A DNA stretch of 64,000 nucleotides from DATDEW01 sp046590205. Lineage in GTDB: Bacteria > Bacteroidota > Ignavibacteria > Palsa-1295. Position 1 is the stretch's first letter; every line of letters begins with the position of its first letter. Of the stretch, positions 49,649 to 58,779 are shown in pieces. The translations under genes were made by a program, and so were the position numbers. The notes beneath the pieces are model-generated. The model worked only from the letters and a program-made list of their open reading frames with translations. It searched no databases and was not told the origin of the DNA. The DNA lies in contig JBKJTT010000007.1 of assembly GCA_046590205.1 (NCBI GenBank), forward strand, positions 97,324-161,323, given 5' to 3'.

Positions 49649-51025
49649 ATGAATATCACAACCAAAGACCTTTTACAGGTAAAACATTTATCTTCCGAGC
49701 TTACCACAACCACAAAGTTTTCCAATGTCTCGACAGATTCACGAACCGTAAAAAAAGGTGATCTTTTTATCGCCCTTCGCGGTGAGAATTTTGACGGGCA
49801 TGATTTTATTGCACAGGTTGCAAAACAAGGCGCGAAGGCAGCTATCGTTGATGCAAAGTGGTTTCGCAAAATACCCAGACGCCCAAAGCTGAACTATCTC
49901 GTCGTCAAAGATACGACAGAGGCGATGGGAGAACTTGCACGATTGTATCGTCGGAAGCTTGAGATACCGATACTTGCTATCGGCGGCGCAAACGGGAAGA
50001 CGACCACCAAAGAGCTTGTGGCACACGTATTAGGCACGTCGTTCAACGTACTAAAGACGGAAGCCAACTTTAATAATAAAGTTGGCGTGCCACAAATGCT
50101 CTTCCGGTTAACTAACAAGCATCAGATAGCAGTTCTTGAGATAGGGACAAATCATCCCGGCGAAGTTGCATGGCTTACAAATGTCATTGAGCCGACTCAT
50201 ACGCTCATCACAAATATCGGCAGAGAGCATCTTGAGTTCTTTAAGAACTTAGATGGTGTAGCCAAAGAAGAGACAAGCGCATTCTTCATCACCGAAGCGA
50301 TGAACGGTTTCGGATTTATTAATCATGATGACCAATATCTCAAGCCATTCTCAAAGCTCTTCGGCGAGTGGTCAATATCATACGGGACAAAAGGCAAGGC
50401 AGATGTCGTAGGCAAAAGCAAAGGCTACGATGCAAAAGGCAAACATATTATTGAGCTTTCCTACGGAAAGAAGAAGTTTATAGCAAAGACGAATCTACTT
50501 GCTAAGTATGCAGCGAATCTTTGCGCGTCGGTAACAGCGGTTGCACTTCACTTCAATATCTCACAAGCAAAGATAAAGAAGGCGCTCGAAAGTTACCAGC
50601 CGCACTCAAAGCGGATGCAGATAGAAAAGCTAAAGAGCGGAGTGACCATCATCAATGATGCGTACAATGCAAACCCCGAATCATTCATCGCTGCACTTGA
50701 TACGCTTAAGGGCATTCCGTCGAAGGGCAGAAAGTTTATTGTCGCAGGTGATATGTTCGAGCTTGGCGCAACTGCCAAACGGGAGCATACTGCTCTTGGC
50801 AAAGCGATGAAGAAGTATAAACTTCGCGGCTACCTCTTTACAGGTAAAGACATGAAGCTCGCGCATAAAGCTCTCGGCTCACGAAACGGATTTCACTTCA
50901 ACACAAAAGATGAGATCGCGACGGTTCTGCGAAGCGTCCTGCAAAAAGGAGATATCGTGCTCGTGAAGGGTTCGAGAGGGATGAAGATGGAAGAAGTTAT
51001 TGAAAAATTACGAATTTCGAGTTAG
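49649..51025 (+). CDS. murF: UDP-MurNAc-tripeptide:D-Ala-D-Ala ligase
   Basis: 458 residues from the ATG at 49649 (MNITTKDLLQVKHL); a GTG at 49628 is possible but the family begins near the second. The central ATP site IGGANGKTTTKEL shows Ala in place of Thr after Gly-Gly, a small deviation from the common GTNGKT; the TEANFNNKVGVP and INDAYNANPES segments are normal. It adds the D-Ala-D-Ala dipeptide to make the UDP-MurNAc-pentapeptide. An AT-rich repeat overlaps its last codons. Confidence 0.94.
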   Translation: MNITTKDLLQVKHLSSELTTTTKFSNVSTDSRTVKKGDLFIALRGENFDGHDFIAQVAKQGAKAAIVDAKWFRKIPRRPKLNYLVVKDTTEAMGELARLYRRKLEIPILAIGGANGKTTTKELVAHVLGTSFNVLKTEANFNNKVGVPQMLFRLTNKHQIAVLEIGTNHPGEVAWLTNVIEPTHTLITNIGREHLEFFKNLDGVAKEETSAFFITEAMNGFGFINHDDQYLKPFSKLFGEWSISYGTKGKADVVGKSKGYDAKGKHIIELSYGKKKFIAKTNLLAKYAANLCASVTAVALHFNISQAKIKKALESYQPHSKRMQIEKLKSGVTIINDAYNANPESFIAALDTLKGIPSKGRKFIVAGDMFELGATAKREHTALGKAMKKYKLRGYLFTGKDMKLAHKALGSRNGFHFNTKDEIATVLRSVLQKGDIVLVKGSRGMKMEEVIEKLRISS

Positions 51026-51075
51026 GAATTACGATCACATTCCAATTCGTAATTCATAATTGTTAATTCGTAATT
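51006..51075. repeat. AT-rich repeats of AATTCGTAATT around the end of murF
   Basis: AATTACGAATT (51006-51016) is the reverse complement of AATTCGTAATT, which recurs at 51044-51054 and 51065-51075. The first copy encodes part of the murF C-terminus. A small dispersed element or hairpin between murF and mraY is likely. Confidence 0.65.
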
Positions 51076-51083
51076 GAAACGTT

Positions 51084-52199
51084 ATGCTCTACTATTTATT
51101 CGACTGGATAAACAAGACATTCTCGCCTCCGGGCGGTGAGCTTATCAGGTTCATTACATTTCGCTCTGCACTCGCTGCGCTATCAGCACTGGCTATAAGT
51201 CTTTTTATCGGACCGAAGATCATTGCACGGCTCAAGAAGATGCAGATAGCCGAGCAAGGAAAGGTCGAGGCACCGAAAGGACATTTATCAAAAGCTGGCA
51301 CACCGATGATGGGTGGACTCATCATCCTCGCCGCAACGCTCGGACCGACACTCATCTGGGCAGACATTCTCAATGTCTTTGTCATCCTCATCTTCGTTGC
51401 AATGCTTATTCTTGGTGGCATTGGTTTTCTTGATGATTATCTAAAGGTCATTAAGAAAAAGAAGAAAGGACTTATCGCAAGGTGGAAGCTTGTCGGGCAA
51501 GTTGGGGTTGGGCTGATTGTCGGCGGCGGCATCATGCTTGCTCCGGAAACATTCGGTGAAGTACTGACGGCAACGACAGTACCCTTTGTAAAGAACTTCA
51601 TCTTTGAGTTCGGTGATTGGCTCTACATTCCGTTCGTCATACTTGTTATCACTGCAACATCAAATGCGGTGAACATCACTGACGGTCTCGATGGGCTTGC
51701 ATCGGGGACGGTAGCCATTGCCTTCATCGCAGTTCTTGCGCTTGCGTACTTTACTGGTAACTTACAGTTAAGTGAATATCTCAACCTGCCGTACTTGCGC
51801 GGTGCAGGTGAGTTGACGGTTTTTTGCGCTGCGCTCATTGGTGCATCGCTGGGGTTCCTGTGGTTCAATGCCTATCCTGCACAAGTGTTCATGGGTGATA
51901 CGGGCTCGCTTGCTTTAGGTGGCGCGCTTGGGACGGCAATGGTACTGATAAAGAAAGAATTCGTTCTGCCGATAGTAGGCGGTATCTTCTTTATCGAATC
52001 CATGTCAGTCATAGCACAGACGCTATACTTCAAGTACACTCGCAAGCGATATGGCGAGGGCAAGCGCATCCTGAAGATGGCTCCGCTGCATCATCACTTC
52101 GAACTTATCGGTTGGGCAGAACCAAAGATAGTAACACGAGCATACATCATTGCAATACTCTTCGCAATCTTGATGCTAACGACATTTAAGGTACGATAA
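51084..52199 (+). CDS. mraY: Phospho-MurNAc-pentapeptide transferase
   Basis: 371 residues with about ten membrane helices. Signatures: the cytoplasmic KAGTPMMGGLIILAA, FLDDYLKV, NITDGLDGLASG with catalytic aspartates, FMGDTGSLALGG and KMAPLHHHFEL. It transfers phospho-MurNAc-pentapeptide to undecaprenyl phosphate to make lipid I at the inner membrane. The UppP at 33161 feeds the lipid carrier. A 58-base AT-rich repeat separates it from murF. Confidence 0.97.
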   Translation: MLYYLFDWINKTFSPPGGELIRFITFRSALAALSALAISLFIGPKIIARLKKMQIAEQGKVEAPKGHLSKAGTPMMGGLIILAATLGPTLIWADILNVFVILIFVAMLILGGIGFLDDYLKVIKKKKKGLIARWKLVGQVGVGLIVGGGIMLAPETFGEVLTATTVPFVKNFIFEFGDWLYIPFVILVITATSNAVNITDGLDGLASGTVAIAFIAVLALAYFTGNLQLSEYLNLPYLRGAGELTVFCAALIGASLGFLWFNAYPAQVFMGDTGSLALGGALGTAMVLIKKEFVLPIVGGIFFIESMSVIAQTLYFKYTRKRYGEGKRILKMAPLHHHFELIGWAEPKIVTRAYIIAILFAILMLTTFKVR

Positions 52200-52217
52200 T
52201 TTTAATTAGTCATCATT

Positions 52218-53570
52218 ATGCAATACCGCGGCAAACGTTTTTCCGTGCTGGGCGCGGGGAGATCGGGTCTTGCGTGCGTGAGATTGCTACTTAAGAGAAG
52301 GGCAAAGGTCTTTCTCTCGGATTCTGCTCCAAAAGTAAAATATGCGGCAGCGCAGAAAGAGCTTGATGAACTTGGCATAGAGTATGAGTTCGGTGATAAT
52401 ACACATCTTGTTCTCGAAGCCGATGCGATAGTCGTTAGTCCGGGTGTCCCAAGTGATAGCCCGATACTCCTGCTCGCTAAAGAAAAGAACATCCCAATCA
52501 TCGGCGAGATAGAACTTGCGTTTGAATTTGCCGAAGCACCCATCGTTGCGATCACAGGCACGAACGGTAAGACGACAGCGACGACACTTACAGGCGAGAT
52601 ATTCAAACATGCCGGATGGAAGACGACAGTTGCCGGAAATATCGGCACTGCATTCGCTGATGTGGTAGAAGATGCGCAAGGTGAGAAAGCAGTGAACGTG
52701 CTTGAAGTATCGAGCTTCCAACTTGATACGATAAAAAGTTTTCGACCGAAGGTTTCGGCACTGCTGAACATCACACCTGACCACCTCGATAGATACGTAA
52801 ACTACGAAGCGTACATTCAGTCCAAGTTTCGAATAGTTGAGAACCAGAAGGGGCATGATATCTTCGTATATAATCATGATGACCTAACGGTTCGCGGACT
52901 TGCCGATACACTTGCCATTCGCACGTATGGCTTCTCGCTTCATGAAGAGATGAAGAACGGGGCGTATCTCGACGGGGAGAATGTTATTATCCGCATCGGA
53001 CGAGAAAGAGAACTACTCATTAATAAAAATGAGATTGGCATTCTCGGTCCGCATAACCTGATGAATGCAATGGCAGCATCGCTCATTGCCAAGGCGATGG
53101 GCATTGAATTCGATGTCATTCGGGAAGTGCTAAAGAGCTTCAAAGGAGTTGAGCACCGCATTGAGTTCGTGCGGGAGCTTGATGGCATTAAGTACTTCAA
53201 TGACTCGAAGGCAACGAATGTGGATTCCCTAAAGTATGCTCTGCAAAGTTTTAGAGAACCGGTCATACTCATAGCAGGCGGAAAAGATAAAGGCAATGAC
53301 TACTCTTTACTCAAAGACTTGGTAAAAGAGCATGTCAAAGCGATCATCTCAATAGGAGACGGTGCAAAGAAAGTAGAAAAAGCTTTCAAGGATATTGCCC
53401 CTGTTCATTCAGGCGGACACTCGATGGAAGCAGCAGTTGAGTTAGCACGAAAAGAAGCATCGAAAGGCGATGTTGTGCTTCTCTCGCCCGCCTGTGCCAG
53501 CTTCGATATGTTCGATAACTATGAGCATCGAGGGAAAGTATTTAAAGAGACAGTAAGCAATCTAAAATAA
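52218..53570 (+). CDS. murD: UDP-MurNAc-L-alanine:D-glutamate ligase
   Basis: 450 residues: N-terminal Rossmann-like domain (GAGRSGLACVRLLL), ATP domain with ITGTNGKTTATTL and the typical EVSSFQLD, and C-terminal domain with FNDSKATN and LLSPACASFDMFDNYEHRG. It adds D-Glu to UDP-MurNAc-L-Ala. It lies 18 bases after mraY and is followed by ftsW with a one-base gap. Confidence 0.96.
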   Translation: MQYRGKRFSVLGAGRSGLACVRLLLKRRAKVFLSDSAPKVKYAAAQKELDELGIEYEFGDNTHLVLEADAIVVSPGVPSDSPILLLAKEKNIPIIGEIELAFEFAEAPIVAITGTNGKTTATTLTGEIFKHAGWKTTVAGNIGTAFADVVEDAQGEKAVNVLEVSSFQLDTIKSFRPKVSALLNITPDHLDRYVNYEAYIQSKFRIVENQKGHDIFVYNHDDLTVRGLADTLAIRTYGFSLHEEMKNGAYLDGENVIIRIGRERELLINKNEIGILGPHNLMNAMAASLIAKAMGIEFDVIREVLKSFKGVEHRIEFVRELDGIKYFNDSKATNVDSLKYALQSFREPVILIAGGKDKGNDYSLLKDLVKEHVKAIISIGDGAKKVEKAFKDIAPVHSGGHSMEAAVELARKEASKGDVVLLSPACASFDMFDNYEHRGKVFKETVSNLK

Positions 53571-53571
53571 C

Positions 53572-54711
53572 ATGAAGCCCAAAAAAACAGCTGACATGGG
53601 GTTATTCCTCACCGTTACGGGCTTACTGCTTGCATCTCTTGCATTTGTCTATACGGCAAGCGCATCGTTCTCTATCGCAAAGACAGACACGAGCGAAGGA
53701 ATGCTTATCCGCCATGCGACAAAGGTCGTGCTTGCAATTGCGGCTATGCTTTTCTTCACGAAGATAGACTATCACAAATTCCAGAAATATACAAAGTGGC
53801 TGATGGCACTTGCGGTCGTGTTTCTGGTTGCTGTTCTTGCTGTCGGTACAAAAGAGCTTGGCGCACGACGCTGGCTGCCGCTTGGTCCGTTCAGTTTTCA
53901 ACCATCGGAGTTTGTGAAGATAGCACTTGTGATGCACATCGCAGCCATGTGCGCCGCAAAGAAAGAATACATCGGTGATTTCAAACGCTCATTCGTACCA
54001 ATAATGGTATGGGCAGGACTTGCGGCAGTGCTTATCGCCAAGCAACCGAATATGTCAAATGCCGCAGTACTTGTGATGCTGACATTTGGAATTATGTACG
54101 TGGCGCAGATGCCGATAAAGTATCTGATGGCAAGCGCATGTGTTGTCGTCGTCGGAGGCGGTATCTACGCAATGACTGCATGGTACAGAGTCCAACGAAT
54201 ACTAACTTTCTTAGGACATGAGAATGAACACAGCGAGCAGATAGGATACCAAACCCAACAGGCACTCATCGCTCTCGGCAATGGCGGACTCATGGGAGTC
54301 GGCATCGGGCAATCGCGACAACGAGACTTCTACTTGCCTGAATCCTACGGTGATTTCATCTACTCTGTCATCGGCGAAGAGTACGGATTTATCGGCGCTG
54401 CATTCTTAATCATTATCTTTGCATTCATCATGATACGCGGAGTGCAAATATCAAAACATGCTCCTGACCTTTTCGGCAGATACCTTGCTTTTGGTATCAC
54501 GCTTATGATCGCGATAAACGTCCTCATCAACTCGTTTGTGAATTCAGGGCTTATGCCTGTAACGGGATTGCCGATGCCATTCATTAGCTATGGCGGAACG
54601 AGCATGATCTTCAGCGCGGCGGCGATAGGCATTCTGCTTAACATATCAAAATACACCGAGACGATGCCGAAGAAGGTAAAGGTACCGCTCACAACAAGCT
54701 TTGCACAATGA
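53572..54711 (+). CDS. ftsW: Peptidoglycan glycosyltransferase FtsW
   Basis: 379 residues with about ten membrane helices. SEDS family signatures: KELGARRWLPLGPFSFQPSE, EYGFIGA and the C-terminal NSGLMPVTGLPMPFISYGGTS. FtsW polymerises glycan strands at the septum with FtsI. It overlaps the murG start by four bases (ATGA), indicating coupled translation. Assignment to FtsW rather than RodA rests on its place in the dcw cluster. Confidence 0.95.
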   Translation: MKPKKTADMGLFLTVTGLLLASLAFVYTASASFSIAKTDTSEGMLIRHATKVVLAIAAMLFFTKIDYHKFQKYTKWLMALAVVFLVAVLAVGTKELGARRWLPLGPFSFQPSEFVKIALVMHIAAMCAAKKEYIGDFKRSFVPIMVWAGLAAVLIAKQPNMSNAAVLVMLTFGIMYVAQMPIKYLMASACVVVVGGGIYAMTAWYRVQRILTFLGHENEHSEQIGYQTQQALIALGNGGLMGVGIGQSRQRDFYLPESYGDFIYSVIGEEYGFIGAAFLIIIFAFIMIRGVQISKHAPDLFGRYLAFGITLMIAINVLINSFVNSGLMPVTGLPMPFISYGGTSMIFSAAAIGILLNISKYTETMPKKVKVPLTTSFAQ

Positions 54712-55805
54712 AAAGTATTGTCATAGCAGCAGGCGGCACGGGTGGGCATCTCTACCCTGCAATAGCAGTTGCAGATGAGATACGTTCGATTAACCCTGAT
54801 ATACGTATTGTCTTTATCGGTACATCCAACCGAATCGAATCACGCGAAGTACCGCGGCTCGGATATGAGTTTTACCCTATCCAAATAGCCGCACCGGGGA
54901 GGTCAATCGGAAAGCTTGTTCCCTTCCCATTCATGTATATGAACGCCGTTCGGCAATCGCTAAAAGTAATGCGGGAAGTTAAACCCTCTGCATTTATGGG
55001 CGGCGGTGCATATTTAAGTTTGCCTGTTGCACAGGCAGCGAGAATGCGAAGGATACCTTCTGCACTCTTAGAAATAAATGCTGTGGTTGGCAGAGCCAAT
55101 AAGATACTTGCTCGCGGAGTAGATAAAGTATTTCTCGCATATCCGGAATCAAAAAATGATTTTGATCCATCGCTTCAACGAAAGATAGAGATAACAGGTA
55201 CGCCTGTTCGTCCGACTCTTAGTGCGAACAGCATATCGCAAGCGGATGCGCGTTCGCAATTTCGGCTCGACCCGGAACGTCGTACGTTGCTTGTCTTCGG
55301 CGGCTCGCTCGGAGCGAGGTCGCTTAATGAGGTAATGAGAACATCAGTTACTCGGTTTCTTGAAGCAGGGTTAAATGTCATTTGGCAAACAGGACCCACG
55401 ACAGACTTCGATCAGATGAAAGCGATATTTTCTGAGACTGCAAATCTTGCATTGCTGCCGTATATCAATGATATGGGTGCGGCGTATGCAGCGGCTGACT
55501 TGGTAGTCTCGCGTTCAGGCGCATCTACGCTTGCCGAACTTGCCACGCTTGGCAAGCCCGCGATACTGATTCCGTATCCGCTTGCAATAAAAAATCATCA
55601 GGAATACAATGCCCGTGCATTTGAGTTATCAGATGCGGCGGTGATGCTTCTTGATAAAGAACTGCCTGCAAAGTTCGAGCACATGGTGCTTGATCTTGTC
55701 TTCAATGAGGCGAAACTTCGCGCGATGCAAGAGAAAATCTTACAAAGGGAGAACAAAGATGCACGGAAAGTTGTAGCAAGATGGTTACTCTCTCATTGCA
55801 CGTGA
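54708..55805 (+). CDS. murG: UDP-GlcNAc:lipid I GlcNAc transferase
   Basis: 365 residues, two Rossmann-like halves of the GT-B fold. The GGTGGHLYPAIAVADEI start, the LLVFGGSLGARSLNEV second-domain start and the SRSGASTLAELATLGKPAILIPYP nucleotide-sugar site are all intact. It forms lipid II on the inner face of the membrane. Six bases separate it from the unusual membrane protein gene that follows. Confidence 0.96.
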   Translation: MKSIVIAAGGTGGHLYPAIAVADEIRSINPDIRIVFIGTSNRIESREVPRLGYEFYPIQIAAPGRSIGKLVPFPFMYMNAVRQSLKVMREVKPSAFMGGGAYLSLPVAQAARMRRIPSALLEINAVVGRANKILARGVDKVFLAYPESKNDFDPSLQRKIEITGTPVRPTLSANSISQADARSQFRLDPERRTLLVFGGSLGARSLNEVMRTSVTRFLEAGLNVIWQTGPTTDFDQMKAIFSETANLALLPYINDMGAAYAAADLVVSRSGASTLAELATLGKPAILIPYPLAIKNHQEYNARAFELSDAAVMLLDKELPAKFEHMVLDLVFNEAKLRAMQEKILQRENKDARKVVARWLLSHCT

Positions 55806-55811
55806 TACATT

Positions 55812-56309
55812 ATGGCTGAAGAAGAGAAAAAATTTCGATATACCTATACATTCCTCTACCAATCGGTAGCGGTCTATGCGACGACGCTTGCTGCGTATTT
55901 AGTTATCCGCGGATTTCTCATCGAGAAAGAATTCAGTATCGTCTTGAGAGATCCGGTTCTGTTTCTGCTCTCGGTGATTATCATCGTATCTGCGCTTGCT
56001 ATCATCTATAATATGTGGCTTCGTAGATGTATCCGTATCTCTGCCGATAAGATAGTTTTAGAAAGCCGCTTGCGGCAGTTCGCGATTGAGCGAAGCAACG
56101 TAAGTTCTATTCGCCGGAGCTTATCGCGAGAAAATAGATTCCCGAAGACGCCCGTCATTATCTTTCGCTTGAAAGACAGAAAGCGTCCGCTTCGCATACG
56201 TACCTATAACTTCGAGAAGAACGAAGAGCTGTACACAGAAATAAAAAGCTGGGCTGGTCGGCTTCTTGATGAACGGCGTAAGATCCGCAAGGGAGGCAGC
56301 ACAAACTAA
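55812..56309 (+). CDS. Two-helix membrane protein in the dcw cluster, function unknown
   Basis: 165 residues. Two hydrophobic segments (about 14-33 and about 48-70, FLLSVIIIVSALAIIYNMW) are followed by a cytoplasmic domain (75-150) of strand-rich character (IRISADKIVLESRLRQFAIERSNVSSIRRSL... PVIIFRLKDRKRPLRIRTYNFEKNEE) that looks like a small PH-like membrane-linked fold, then a basic tail. It lies between murG and murC with a one-base overlap (TAATG), so it is part of the same transcript. I do not know a family member in the standard cluster; a role in envelope assembly is inference from position only. Confidence 0.75.
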   Translation: MAEEEKKFRYTYTFLYQSVAVYATTLAAYLVIRGFLIEKEFSIVLRDPVLFLLSVIIIVSALAIIYNMWLRRCIRISADKIVLESRLRQFAIERSNVSSIRRSLSRENRFPKTPVIIFRLKDRKRPLRIRTYNFEKNEELYTEIKSWAGRLLDERRKIRKGGSTN

Positions 56310-57691
56310 TGCAGCGAGTGCATTTTATAGGTATCGGCGGAGCCGGTATGTCAGGGCTTGCCGAGATATTACTTGCCCGTGGTATAAACGTATCGGGAAG
56401 TGACCTTGTATGTTCTGAAAAGACGGACGAGCTAAAGAAACAAGGCGCACATATCTTTATTGGTCACGACATGAAGCATATATCTAATGATATTGATACT
56501 GTCGTCTATTCATCAGCGGTTCGTAATTCGGGAAATCCTGAATTAGCCGAAGCAGAGAAACGTGGTATCAAGACCATACGAAGAGCTGATTTCTTAGGTG
56601 AACTCACAAGAGGTATTCCGACCGTTGGTGTTGCCGGTACACACGGCAAGACAACAACGTCTTCGATGATAGCGCATATCATGATTGAGTCCGGTCTTGA
56701 CCCGCTTGTTTCTATAGGTGCAAAAGTAAAAGAACTTGGCGGGAAGAATGCACGAGCAGGCAAAGGCAACATTGCTGTCGTTGAGGCAGATGAATATGAC
56801 AGAAGTTTTCTTGCGCTTCATCCATATATAGCAGTAATTACAACGCTTGAAGCCGAACACCTTGATATTTATAAAGACCTTGCAGACCTTGAAGAGACGT
56901 TCATTAAGTTTGTAAATAACCAAGAGAGCAACAAGGAACAAGGTTATGCTGTCGTCAATATAGATGAACCTGCCGTTAGAGAGATACTTGCAAAGTTAGA
57001 AAAGAAGATAATTACTTTTGGAGTAACTTCCGATGAAGCAAAGTATAAAGCGAAGGATATTTCTGTAAAAGGGTTTGAGACAAGAGCTACAATCATTCGC
57101 GGTGGGGAAACACTTTGCGAACTTGTACTCGGCGTACCCGGCGAACATAATATCAAAAATGCACTTGCTGCTATAGCCGTATCAGATATTTTGGCAATAC
57201 CATTTGAGAGGGCTAAGGCATCACTCTTGACATTCCGAGGTGCCGAGCGTCGGGCAGAGGTGATTGGTGAAGTTGGCGGGGTCTTAGTCATTGATGACTA
57301 TGCCCATCACCCCACAGAGATTCGAGCAACGTTATCAGCTATTCGCAAGGGCTACCCCAAAAGACGTATTATAGCGAGCTTTCAGCCCCATACATTCACC
57401 CGTACCCGCGACTTTGCTGAGGAGTTCGGAAAAGTTTTTGGAGATTTATCAGACGAACTACTGCTTCTTGATGTTTATCCGGCGCGAGAAAAACCGATAC
57501 CCGGTGTCACAAGTGACCTCATTTTACGGTCATATAATAAGAAGATCGGGATCATTCCGTTCGACGAGCTTCCCCAGCGTGCAGCGGATATTGCAAAAGA
57601 AGGTGATATTATCCTCACGATCGGCGCAGGGACGATAACCGAAGCTGCACCAAAAATACTTACAAAGCTCAAAGAGAAAACAAAGAAGTAG
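56309..57691 (+). CDS. murC: UDP-MurNAc:L-alanine ligase
   Basis: 460 residues. Signatures: FIGIGGAGMSGLAEILL at the start, the ATP-binding VAGTHGKTTTSSM, EADEYDRSFL and DDYAHHPTEIRATLSA. It adds L-Ala to UDP-MurNAc, the first of the four amino-acid ligases; murD, murE and murF follow in the pathway. Its ATG overlaps the stop of the previous gene. Two bases separate it from the next gene, the DUF429-like one. Confidence 0.96.
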   Translation: MQRVHFIGIGGAGMSGLAEILLARGINVSGSDLVCSEKTDELKKQGAHIFIGHDMKHISNDIDTVVYSSAVRNSGNPELAEAEKRGIKTIRRADFLGELTRGIPTVGVAGTHGKTTTSSMIAHIMIESGLDPLVSIGAKVKELGGKNARAGKGNIAVVEADEYDRSFLALHPYIAVITTLEAEHLDIYKDLADLEETFIKFVNNQESNKEQGYAVVNIDEPAVREILAKLEKKIITFGVTSDEAKYKAKDISVKGFETRATIIRGGETLCELVLGVPGEHNIKNALAAIAVSDILAIPFERAKASLLTFRGAERRAEVIGEVGGVLVIDDYAHHPTEIRATLSAIRKGYPKRRIIASFQPHTFTRTRDFAEEFGKVFGDLSDELLLLDVYPAREKPIPGVTSDLILRSYNKKIGIIPFDELPQRAADIAKEGDIILTIGAGTITEAAPKILTKLKEKTKK

Positions 57692-57693
57692 TA

Positions 57694-58779
57694 ATGCCGA
57701 AACCAAATACAACATTTGTAGTCATCACATTCAGGGCAAGCCGCGAACCCGTCGAGGATATGTTCTGGGCTGAAGCACAGTACGACGGAGCGTGGACGAA
57801 CGTAGTCCGTCTCGATAGAGTAAAAACTCGCAGAGAAATCCTCGAACGCATCGGCGAACTCGAAAGTGCAATTATCGGCATTGACGCACCGTATGGTTTT
57901 CCGAAGCCGTTCACTGATCTCATCGCAAAAGAAGGCATCACCGGAGATTGGAAACAGGTAGCACATAAGATTCGCGAAGACCTCAAGAAAAACACCGAAG
58001 ATGGTATCAAGCTGTGGGTAGAGAAGATGGGCAGATACCGCGAGTCAAACCTTGAGACCGAAGAAGAAGCAAGTTGGCGCGACACACGTCCTGCCCAAAA
58101 CAGAAGCGGCAGACGTTTCCAAGAGCCACGCGCTCCACATGAATTCCTATCGAAGTCAGAACGCTTCCGCAGAATTGACCAGATTGTTAAGCGTATTTCT
58201 AATACAGGTATTGAATCAACAGTCGGAATCAGATACAATAAACTCACAAGCCGATATGATTTTTTAGACAGCGAAGCGCAAGGCAGACGTGCATTATTGT
58301 GTATGTCGCTTCTTTCCCAGCTTGTTGAGCAGCATCCCGAAGTTAGTGTATGGCCATTTATGAGACCCGCGAAGATTACAGTAGCAGAAATTGCTCCTGC
58401 ATTATTTCCAAAGCCACCGAGACCACAAGAGTTGGCAGCATTCTTCGATAAACAAGAAGACAGTGCTCTCTTTGTAGATAAATCGGTCAAAGATATTATT
58501 GGTTCTAACAAGACAGCATTGAATGCTCTCTTCTCGCTTTTAGGTATTATAAGTGCCGAGCGACGTGAGAACAAAGCGATCCGTCCGCTTCGTGATTACC
58601 GCGATAATTTTTATGAGAACGAGCTTGTAAAAAATGAGGGCTGGACGTATGGCATCGGATACAGAGACCCGGTTGTAAATGAAGCCCCGCCGCAAAAAGA
58701 AAAAAGAGAAAAAGCTGCACCCGCGGCCCAGCAAGCTCCCGTCGTCAATGAAGTAACTGCCGAAAGTGTCGCAAGCTAA
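57694..58779 (+). CDS. DUF429-like protein in the dcw cluster
   Basis: 361 residues. The first 60 residues end in AIIGIDAPYGFPKPF, the small-molecule or nuclease-like motif of DUF429/RNase H-like folds. The middle is rich in Arg and Glu with REDLKKNTEDGIKLWVEKM and the basic SGRRFQEPRAPHEF, and VSVWPF...KITVAEIAPALFPKPPR continues the fold. The last 45 residues are low-complexity, with Lys/Ala/Pro/Glu, and probably unfolded. It has no place in the classical cluster. The 14-base overlap with murB argues for co-translation. The activity is unknown; a nucleic-acid or phosphate binding role is only a guess. Confidence 0.7.
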   Translation: MPKPNTTFVVITFRASREPVEDMFWAEAQYDGAWTNVVRLDRVKTRREILERIGELESAIIGIDAPYGFPKPFTDLIAKEGITGDWKQVAHKIREDLKKNTEDGIKLWVEKMGRYRESNLETEEEASWRDTRPAQNRSGRRFQEPRAPHEFLSKSERFRRIDQIVKRISNTGIESTVGIRYNKLTSRYDFLDSEAQGRRALLCMSLLSQLVEQHPEVSVWPFMRPAKITVAEIAPALFPKPPRPQELAAFFDKQEDSALFVDKSVKDIIGSNKTALNALFSLLGIISAERRENKAIRPLRDYRDNFYENELVKNEGWTYGIGYRDPVVNEAPPQKEKREKAAPAAQQAPVVNEVTAESVAS

